Source: Burkholderiales bacterium
GTDB lineage: Bacteria; Pseudomonadota; Gammaproteobacteria; Burkholderiales; Burkholderiaceae_C
Assembly: GCA_947458895.1 (NCBI GenBank)
Contig: CANHBY010000074.1
Span: 1-6,656 of the forward strand
Length of the DNA stretch: 6,656 nt
Direction of reading: 5' to 3'
In this document: piece after piece, positions 1-4,137 of the stretch
How positions within the stretch are numbered: position 1 is the first letter of the stretch
How the letters are laid out: the number at the start of each line of letters is the position of its first letter
The notes under the pieces: generated by a model
Database searches by the model: none
Seen by the model: the letters and a program-made list of their open reading frames with translations, nothing else
Told to the model about the DNA's origin: nothing
Made by a program: the position numbers and the translations under genes

Positions 1-2
1 TG

Positions 3-167
3 AATGAAGTCGAGCTCGAAGCGGCCAAGCGTTTGATTCAGCCCGACTGCCCTGCTATTTTCAAACATGGTGGAACGATGTACGAGGCAGCCGTTCACGG
101 GCCATGGGCCCAGCGGGTGTTCTCACGAGCGCAGCACTTTGGGATCGAACCCCAGGTGTGCAGCTAA
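3..167 (+). CDS. C-terminal end of an unrecognised protein (54 codons visible)
   Basis: An open plus-strand frame enters at the left edge and ends at TAA 165-167. The visible tail has 54 residues, contains the stretch KHGGTMYEAAVHGPWAQRVF and ends in PQVCS. I do not recognise the family, and no signal peptide or membrane segment is visible. The two bases before the first full codon are TG, so the previous codon is NTG. It could be an ATG, GTG or TTG start lying one base outside the window, or simply an internal codon of a longer gene; the sequence given cannot decide. The reading is supported by a strong hairpin terminator about 40 bases after the stop and by convergence with the DUF475 gene. 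It could still be a chance open frame, since it is short. Confidence 0.5.
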   Translation, partial: NEVELEAAKRLIQPDCPAIFKHGGTMYEAAVHGPWAQRVFSRAQHFGIEPQVCS

Positions 168-206
168 AAGATAGCAGGGCGACTCTTTACGGCGCGCACC
201 CAAACA

Positions 207-237
207 AAAAAGGGCCGGTTATTCTCCGGCCCTTTTT
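207..237. terminator. Bidirectional rho-independent terminator
   Basis: The arms AAAAAGGGCCGG (207-218) and CCGGCCCTTTTT (226-237) pair perfectly around the 7-base loop TTATTCT. The GC core is 7 bp, and the A and T runs on its two sides give a U-tract on either strand. It sits 39 bases after the plus-strand stop at 167 and 19 bases after the end of the minus-strand DUF475 gene at 257, so it probably ends transcription from both sides. Confidence 0.92.
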
Positions 238-256
238 GCAACTCTGCGATCCGTGA

Positions 257-1288
257 TCAGTAGGCTTCAGGATGATTTTTGCGATGCTTGATCGATGAAA
301 TCACCGAAGCAACAATGAGCCCGACCCCCAGCAGCCCGGTCACGACCTCTGGAACATGTGCGACCGAGCCCATCAACATGATGATGGCCAGCGCACCAAT
401 GGCATAGTGGGCACCGTGCTCCAGGAAGATGTACTCATTCAGTGTTCCTTTGTTGACCAGATACACGGTCATGGAACGCACGAACATCGCACCAATCGCA
501 AGGCCCAACATAATGATGACGATGTCCTTGGTAATGGCGAAAGCACCGATCACGCCATCAAATGAGAACGATGCATCCAACACTTCCAAGTAGAGAAAGC
601 TTGCGAAGCCCGAACGCTGAACGACCTTGACTGCAGCATCCCCTTCGGCTTCGTTCTCGAATAAGGCGCCCACTGCATCAACCGCGAGGTAAAGCAATAC
701 ACCCGCAATGCCAGCCACAAACACACTGGTCTGTTCTTGCTCTGGTATCCACCAGCGAGTAGAGAAAACTACGGCCAGTGCGATGAACACGCTGATTTCA
801 TCGAATTTGGCGATCTTGGTCAGGCGCTCTTCCATGAAGCCTAGCCAATGTGTCTCCTTGCTGCTGTCAAAAAAGTAGTTCAAAAATACCAGCAGCAGAA
901 AGACGCCGCCAAAAGCGGAAATCACAGGGTAAGCGGTTTGCAGAACCTTGGAGTAGTCATCTGGACGGTTCAAGGCCATATCGATGGTGTCTGCCGCACT
1001 GATGTCACCCGAGACCGCAACGATAACGATCGGAAAGACCAGGCGCATGCCAAAGACAGCGATCAGGATGCCGATGGTGAGGAAGATTTTCCGCCAAAGC
1101 TCACTCATGTCTTCGAGGACCTTGGCATTGACTACCGCATTGTCAAACGAGAGACTGACTTCCAAGATGGAGAGAACAGCCGCCAACCAAAGAGCCGTCC
1201 AGATCCCCATACTTGTTTGGGAGCCCCACCAGCCAGCTGTCACCAGGCAGATCAGTGTGACCAAAAACGATATTCGAAATTCTTTCAT
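257..1288 (-). CDS. DUF475 / TerC-like integral membrane protein
   Basis: The 343-residue protein is a polytopic inner-membrane protein of the DUF475 family, related to the TerC superfamily of putative metal-ion transport or tellurium-resistance proteins. The exact substrate is unknown. Two acidic intramembrane motifs typical of the superfamily are visible: LEVSLSFDNAVV (residues 42-53; E43, D49, N50) and YLEVLDASFSFDGVIG (233-248; E235, D238, D244). They look like the two halves of an internal duplication. Hydrophobic segments lie near residues 7-45, 68-93, 120-140, 165-180, 187-210, 245-275 and 296-330, and the tail KHRKNHPEAY is basic. The ATG at 1286-1288 has a GGAG ribosome site (complement of 1295-1298) six bases upstream, so the start is well supported. 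Length is normal for the family. The gene appears to be a single unit: it ends at the shared terminator, and upstream lies only transposase debris. No promoter could be assigned with confidence. Confidence 0.93.
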   Translation of the reverse strand: MKEFRISFLVTLICLVTAGWWGSQTSMGIWTALWLAAVLSILEVSLSFDNAVVNAKVLEDMSELWRKIFLTIGILIAVFGMRLVFPIVIVAVSGDISAADTIDMALNRPDDYSKVLQTAYPVISAFGGVFLLLVFLNYFFDSSKETHWLGFMEERLTKIAKFDEISVFIALAVVFSTRWWIPEQEQTSVFVAGIAGVLLYLAVDAVGALFENEAEGDAAVKVVQRSGFASFLYLEVLDASFSFDGVIGAFAITKDIVIIMLGLAIGAMFVRSMTVYLVNKGTLNEYIFLEHGAHYAIGALAIIMLMGSVAHVPEVVTGLLGVGLIVASVISSIKHRKNHPEAY

Positions 1289-1403
1289 TCAGCGCTCCGC
1301 AAAAGGTGTGTGATTCTGATGGGGTGTGGCAGTGGCTGCCTGGGGGCTATTTCTTTGGGATGGTTTGAGCGTGCCTCGGTTGACATGCCCCTCGATCGGC
1401 TGA

Positions 1404-1589
1404 TTATGCTGCCTTCTTTTGCTGCGCCGCACGACAGATTTTCTAGAACTGCATCGGGCTAATTAAGCCCAAGGTCGAATGCAGTCGGCATGGGTTGTAG
1501 AACATCATCCAGTAAATCGCTTCGGCCATCGCTTGACTGCGAGTTTCTACTCTTCTGCCAGTCAGTGTGCTTGTCATGCTCCCTCCCTG
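1404..1589 (-). pseudogene. Remnant of an IS3-family transposase (orfB C-terminus), interrupted by a stop
   Basis: The minus strand encodes the last part of an IS3-family DDE transposase (rve integrase core). Going downstream it reads RRVETRSQAMAEAI, then FYNPCRLHSTLGLISPMQF, matching the family pattern FYNxxRxHSxLGYxSPxxF. A TAG (complement of 1443-1445) follows MQF. Reading through it continues in the same frame as KICRAAQQKKAA to a TAA (complement of 1404-1406), a usual kind of ending for these proteins. One base change at 1445 would turn the TAG back into GAG (Glu), giving MQFEK. Similarity fades upstream of about 1580, where the frame soon closes, and no DDE aspartates or orfA are present. 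About 60 residues therefore survive of a protein of nearly 300. This is a dead fragment: truncated at the 5' side and carrying a nonsense mutation. Inverted repeat ends could not be identified. Confidence 0.8.
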
Positions 1590-1773
1590 TCCCCTGTTCG
1601 CAGAACTCGTAACGAGCGGATTGCTCGATTGCCTTTGAGTTGACTTCACGCATCAAATGATTGGCACCCAGGTGCAGCATCTTGCTCGAACTGCCCGCGT
1701 CCCCGCTGGTGATTTCTGGGGGTGCAGCATTCGTTCAAGGATCTACCTTTCACCTTGAAATAGGGAGCGAGTC
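1590..1773. other. Leader region of the DNRLRE gene; no gene seen
   Basis: Together with the transposase remnant, this fills the 485-base gap between the DUF475 gene and the secreted protein gene. The part from about 1590 to 1680 may still be debris of the insertion sequence, but no protein similarity is readable in it. The sequence GGTGCAGCAT occurs twice, at 1671-1680 and 1721-1730. The ribosome site AGGGAG at 1762-1767 serves the ATG at 1774. A TTGACT at 1640-1645 resembles a -35 box but has no acceptable -10 at the right distance. Confidence 0.5.
1671..1730 (+). repeat. Short direct repeat GGTGCAGCAT, 50-base period
   Basis: The ten bases GGTGCAGCAT occur identically at 1671-1680 and 1721-1730, exactly 50 bases apart, each followed by a weakly similar stretch (CTTGCTCGAA and TCGTTCAAGG). 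They lie just upstream of the DNRLRE gene and beside the transposase remnant. They could be a leftover of the insertion event, paired protein sites or chance; the sequence alone does not decide. Confidence 0.35.
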
Positions 1774-2718
1774 ATGAAGAACACGTTAATTAGCAAGAGT
1801 CGCAGGGCTCATTTTTTGGGTGCTGTGTTGGCTGCGGTGGCGGTTCAGTATTCTGGTGCGGCTTTGGCAGCCAACACCTTGAGCAGAACCCTGACGGTTG
1901 AGGCCGATACGCTGGTGCGCACAGATCTTGACGTTCGACGAAACGACAACTACGGCAAGCAGCAGATTCTGGTCATTGGAACTGGGCGTGGTGGTGACGG
2001 CCAGCCCTACGGCGCGGCCGATGCCATGCGCGCGCTGGTGCGCTTTGATCTGGCTGGCCTGCCGACCGAGCCGCTGATCAGTGCCAACCTGGTGTTGAGC
2101 GTGTATCAGTTCGGTTCAGGTTCCCCCACGTCGGTTTTCACTATTGGCGCCCATCGCATCGTGCCATCCGGCCTGCGTACTCCGTGGGAGGAAGGCAATG
2201 GATTCGAGGGCTGGCCGGTGGGGGCGCCTGCAGGCTCTGTGGATGTGGACGCCGCATTTGGCGTGGCATGGTCTGGCCTGGGTGACAACCCTGACCCCAG
2301 TGCAGCCAACAACAAAACCCAACCCGATTTTGATGCGGTCGCTGAAGCCACCACACTGGTAGACCGCGCCACCACGCTCAGTGGCGATTTGATCCAGTGG
2401 AATGTGAGCAGCATTGTGAAGAAATGGATCCGCGCAGAGGTGCCCAATCTGGGGCTGATGCTTCGCGACTCGACGAGCGCGGGTGACTTTCGTGAGCTCT
2501 ACTTTGACGCCAAGGATGGTGCCGCGCTGACGGTGCCTGATCCCAAGTGGCATGCAGCGCCTCGGCTGCTATTGGTGTTTCAGGCTGAGCCAGACTTGAA
2601 ATCAGATTGCAAGAATGATGGGTGGCGAAGGTACTCCCTGTTCCAGTTCAAGAACCAGGGTGAGTGCGTGAGTTACGTTGCGACGCACGGGCGCAATGTG
2701 AAGGACGAGAAAGATTGA
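1774..2718 (+). CDS. Secreted DNRLRE-domain protein with C-terminal two-cysteine KNQG tail
   Basis: This 314-residue protein is predicted to be exported. Residues 1-33 form a Sec signal peptide: basic KSRR near the start, a hydrophobic core (FLGAVLAAVAVQYSGAA) and an ALA-AN cleavage site. Residues about 40-270 resemble the DNRLRE domain, a beta-sandwich found in secreted and cell-surface proteins and often thought to bind carbohydrate. Visible features are DTLVRTDLDVRRNDNYGKQQ (45-64), the strand-like RALVRFDLAGLP (86-97), WEEGNG (138-143), IQWNVSSIVKKWI (207-219) and a final NLGLMLRD...PRLLLVF block. The tail after residue 276 has CKNDGW (C279) and FKNQGECVSYV (C298), a short motif seen at the ends of various secreted proteins; the two cysteines may form a disulphide. 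The ATG follows AGGGAG (1762-1767) with 6-base spacing. No enzyme active site is visible, and substrate and partner are unknown. It appears monocistronic, next to the IS3 remnant. The DNRLRE call rests on pattern recognition, not a profile search. Confidence 0.82.
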   Translation: MKNTLISKSRRAHFLGAVLAAVAVQYSGAALAANTLSRTLTVEADTLVRTDLDVRRNDNYGKQQILVIGTGRGGDGQPYGAADAMRALVRFDLAGLPTEPLISANLVLSVYQFGSGSPTSVFTIGAHRIVPSGLRTPWEEGNGFEGWPVGAPAGSVDVDAAFGVAWSGLGDNPDPSAANNKTQPDFDAVAEATTLVDRATTLSGDLIQWNVSSIVKKWIRAEVPNLGLMLRDSTSAGDFRELYFDAKDGAALTVPDPKWHAAPRLLLVFQAEPDLKSDCKNDGWRRYSLFQFKNQGECVSYVATHGRNVKDEKD

Positions 2719-2720
2719 CG

Positions 2721-2809
2721 TTGGGGGTCGTGTGGGGAAATCTTGATTAGCGCGCATTGTTGATCTTCTGTCGCTATCAGTCAGGCAAAAGACGAGACTT
2801 GACCCCCAA
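2721..2809. repeat. Inverted repeat TTGGGGGTC / GACCCCCAA
   Basis: TTGGGGGTC at 2721-2729 is the exact reverse complement of GACCCCCAA at 2801-2809, with 71 bases between. It begins two bases after the DNRLRE stop codon. The TTGACCCCC core (2799-2807) recalls the ends of some insertion sequences, but no transposase is present and the spacing is too long for a simple terminator. It may be a trace of a small element or coincidence. Confidence 0.4.
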
Positions 2810-2853
2810 TGATTTTGAAAGCCCTCGCCCGCTATGTTCTGTTGTGGAGTGGC

Positions 2854-3000
2854 TTAGGCCGCAAGCTGGCTGCGCCACCCTTCGATGAGTTCAGACTCAG
2901 TGGGTGTGGTGCGTGTCAGTTGATAGCTTCTGGCGTCGAGGTGGCAACGCCAGATGAACCGCTTTTGATGCCTTGCAAGCAGGCTCTCGATTTGACTCAC
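2854..3000 (-). CDS. Possible 48-residue small protein, unrecognised
   Basis: A minus-strand frame runs from GTG (complement of 2998-3000) to TAA (complement of 2854-2856). It would encode 48 residues beginning SQIESLLARHQKRFIW and ending TESELIEGWRSQLAA. The product is soluble-looking and basic in the first half, with an acidic helix-like end. About 65 percent of third codon positions are G or C. Against it: no Shine-Dalgarno sequence precedes the GTG, a TAA lies two codons upstream in frame, and a strong hairpin sits only nine bases upstream. It could be a small real gene, the stub of a decayed larger gene, or chance. No family was recognised. Confidence 0.25.
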   Translation of the reverse strand: MSQIESLLARHQKRFIWRCHLDARSYQLTRTTPTESELIEGWRSQLAA

Positions 3001-3008
3001 GCTTTAGG

Positions 3009-3056
3009 GCCTGTTAACACTAAAGATGCCATCTGGCATCTTTAGTGTTAACAGGC
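3009..3056. repeat. Perfect 22-bp palindrome with 4-base loop
   Basis: The arm 3009-3030 (GCCTGTTAACACTAAAGATG then CC) is the exact reverse complement of 3035-3056, separated by ATCT. Each arm carries the self-complementary octamer TGTTAACA (3012-3019 and 3046-3053), centred 34 bases apart. There is no T-run on either side, so it is not a typical intrinsic terminator on either strand. It lies 66 bases upstream of the COG4315 start codon. Possible readings are a tiny transposon relic (MITE-like, with TTAG to the left and CTAG to the right as loosely similar flanks), a dispersed extragenic palindrome, a double operator, or a leader hairpin. Confidence 0.9.
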
Positions 3057-3122
3057 TGCTAGAGCTTTGCACGTTCAGTACACCGGTTTTGAACCCTTCT
3101 TCGATCAACCCTGGAGCTTCCA

Positions 3123-3500
3123 ATGTTTAATATTCCCCTTTTGACTGCTGCCTCAGCCCTGACACTGGCCTGCGGCAGCCTCATGGCTGCTGAAGCCTCC
3201 GCCAAGTTTGCCAATGGCGTACTTGTTGATGCCAACGGCATGACCCTCTACACCTATGACAAAGACGTGGCTGGGAGCGGCAAGAGTATGTGCAACGGCT
3301 CCTGCGCTACGCTCTGGCCGCCAGCCAAGGCCGCAAGCGCAGACCAAGCCAGCGGGGCTTTTGCGATTGTTATGCGTGAGGATGGCTCACGTCAGTGGTC
3401 TTACAAAGGTAAACCGATTTACACCTACCAAGCCGACCGGAAGCCTGGTGATCGACAAGGCGACAACGTCAAGGATGTTTGGCACATCATCAAAGAATGA
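3123..3500 (+). CDS. Exported COG4315-type protein with Yx(FWY)xxD repeats
   Basis: This 125-residue protein matches the family described as predicted lipoproteins with a conserved Yx(FWY)xxD motif (secreted repeat of unknown function, Pfam PF03640). Two copies of the motif are present: LYTYDKD (Y43-D48) and IYTYQAD (Y100-D105). Between them lie CNGSC (C57, C61) followed by LWPP, then QWSYKGKP; the end has GDRQGD (109-114) and VWHIIKE. The repeats probably fold as two similar beta units. The function of the family is unknown. Residues 1-23 are a hydrophobic export signal, likely cut after LMA or AEA. It is unusual in having no Lys or Arg before the core. A cysteine at 17 (TLAC) could act as a poor lipobox. 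The ATG has GGAG at 3113-3116 with a 6-base gap, and a stop lies in frame 11 codons upstream, so no longer ATG start exists. It converges on lspA. Confidence 0.88.
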   Translation: MFNIPLLTAASALTLACGSLMAAEASAKFANGVLVDANGMTLYTYDKDVAGSGKSMCNGSCATLWPPAKAASADQASGAFAIVMREDGSRQWSYKGKPIYTYQADRKPGDRQGDNVKDVWHIIKE

Positions 3501-3509
3501 TGTCTTGAT

Positions 3510-3541
3510 TTACCAGACATGGCGGTGGGCCTGCCTGGTAA
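3510..3541 (+). terminator. Hairpin after the COG4315 gene
   Basis: TTACCAG (3510-3516) pairs with CTGGTAA (3535-3541). The stem extends inward by CA/TG past one mismatch and leaves a loop of about 12 bases. It starts nine bases after the stop codon. There is no T-run directly after it, so if it acts in termination it is imperfect; it may instead protect the 3' end of the message. Confidence 0.45.
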
Positions 3542-3580
3542 GAGGTGTTTGAGCGCGGGTGCTTTTCGCTCAAACACCTC
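3542..3580. terminator. Strong 14-bp hairpin between convergent genes
   Basis: GAGGTGTTTGAGCG (3542-3555) pairs perfectly with CGCTCAAACACCTC (3567-3580) around an 11-base loop. It abuts the preceding hairpin with no gap and lies in the 121-base space between the converging COG4315 and lspA genes. No T-tract follows the stem on either strand. On the plus strand a small CCGG-TCA-CCGG hairpin with TTTTT (3584-3601) lies just beyond and might complete termination. The position suggests a transcript-end structure for both genes. Confidence 0.6.
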
Positions 3581-3621
3581 GCTCCGGTCACCGGCGTTTT
3601 TAGGACGATGTCTGTGGGGCG

Positions 3622-4137
3622 TTAAGGTGCCCGCCCTGATACCATTTTCTTGAGCTCATCAGCAATCAGAAATACTGCCCCTAGCGTGATGGCCGCATCT
3701 GCCACGTTGAAACTAGGGAAATGCCCGCCTCGGAACAAGGGTTCGAGAAAGGCCCAGTGAAAATCCAGAAAGTCGATCACGTGGCCGTGAACGAGGCGGT
3801 CGATCACATTGCCCAGTGCCCCGCCCATGATGAGCGACATCGACAGGCTGATCAGTCTTTGTCCCCTGTGCACCTGCAATTGCCAAATGATGAGCCCTGT
3901 AGCGATCAGCCCGATGGCGGTGAACAGCCAGCGTTGCCAGCCCGAGGAGCTCGCCAGGAAGCTGAATGCAGCCCCGGCGTTGTGGGCCCGAACCAGGTTG
4001 AAGAACGAGCTCACATGCTGGCTATCGCCCAAGGCGAAGTGCTGCGTGATCATCGCCTTGGTGAGTTGATCGGCAATGATCACGAGAAACGATAGGCACA
4101 GCCATGGCCAAAGGGAGGGTCGGCGTTGCATGGTCAT
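3622..4137 (-). CDS. lspA: Lipoprotein signal peptidase (signal peptidase II)
   Basis: This is an inner-membrane aspartyl protease that cleaves the signal peptide from prolipoproteins just before the lipid-modified cysteine. The 171-residue product has the four-helix layout of LspA and its signature blocks: ADQLTK (22-27, D23), [12 protein letters not shown] (50-61), [19 protein letters not shown] (105-123) and [12 protein letters not shown] (143-154). By comparison with the Pseudomonas enzyme, the catalytic pair is D122 (in HVIDF) and D147 (in FNVAD). The loop between them is about six residues longer than in Pseudomonas or E. coli LspA (extra [12 protein letters not shown] stretch). The first ATG overlaps the ileS stop as ATGA; a second ATG two codons on (complement of 4129-4131) has better ribosome-site spacing, so the mature start may be Met3 (169 residues). 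Translation is probably coupled to ileS. The usual next genes of this operon do not follow; the neighbour is convergent. Confidence 0.97.
   Translation of the reverse strand: MTMQRRPSLWPWLCLSFLVIIADQLTKAMITQHFALGDSQHVSSFFNLVRAHNAGAAFSFLASSSGWQRWLFTAIGLIATGLIIWQLQVHRGQRLISLSMSLIMGGALGNVIDRLVHGHVIDFLDFHWAFLEPLFRGGHFPSFNVADAAITLGAVFLIADELKKMVSGRAP

Larger units (their letters stand above)
2719..3122. other. Gene-poor gap between two exported-protein genes
   Basis: This 404-base stretch holds no convincing gene. It contains a 9-bp inverted repeat (2721-2809), two weak overlapping small frames on opposite strands (listed or rejected separately), a perfect 22-bp palindrome (3009-3056), and the leader of the COG4315 gene with its GGAG ribosome site at 3113-3116. 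No T-rich terminator follows the DNRLRE stop. Confidence 0.6.

Noticed and set aside
49..180. 10-bp inverted repeat GCCCTGCTAT (49-58) / ATAGCAGGGC (171-180)
   Set aside because: With 112 bases between arms, pairs of this length are expected by chance about twenty times in a window of this size.
848..1462. 204-codon plus-strand open frame
   Set aside because: It is antisense to the DUF475 gene and runs on into the transposase remnant. The product has no membrane, signal or domain pattern.
1459..1680. 73-codon minus-strand open frame overlapping the transposase remnant
   Set aside because: It is in a different frame from the recognisable transposase residues and has no family features.
2809..3045. 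78-codon plus-strand open frame with ATG
   Set aside because: No good ribosome site precedes it, its last codons are the palindrome itself, and its product shows no recognisable pattern. The opposite 48-codon frame looks slightly better, and neither is strong.
3009..3056. Integron attC site
   Set aside because: The stem is a perfect palindrome without the unpaired extrahelical bases and paired GTTRRRY/RYYYAAC ends of attC sites, and no integrase or cassette array is present.
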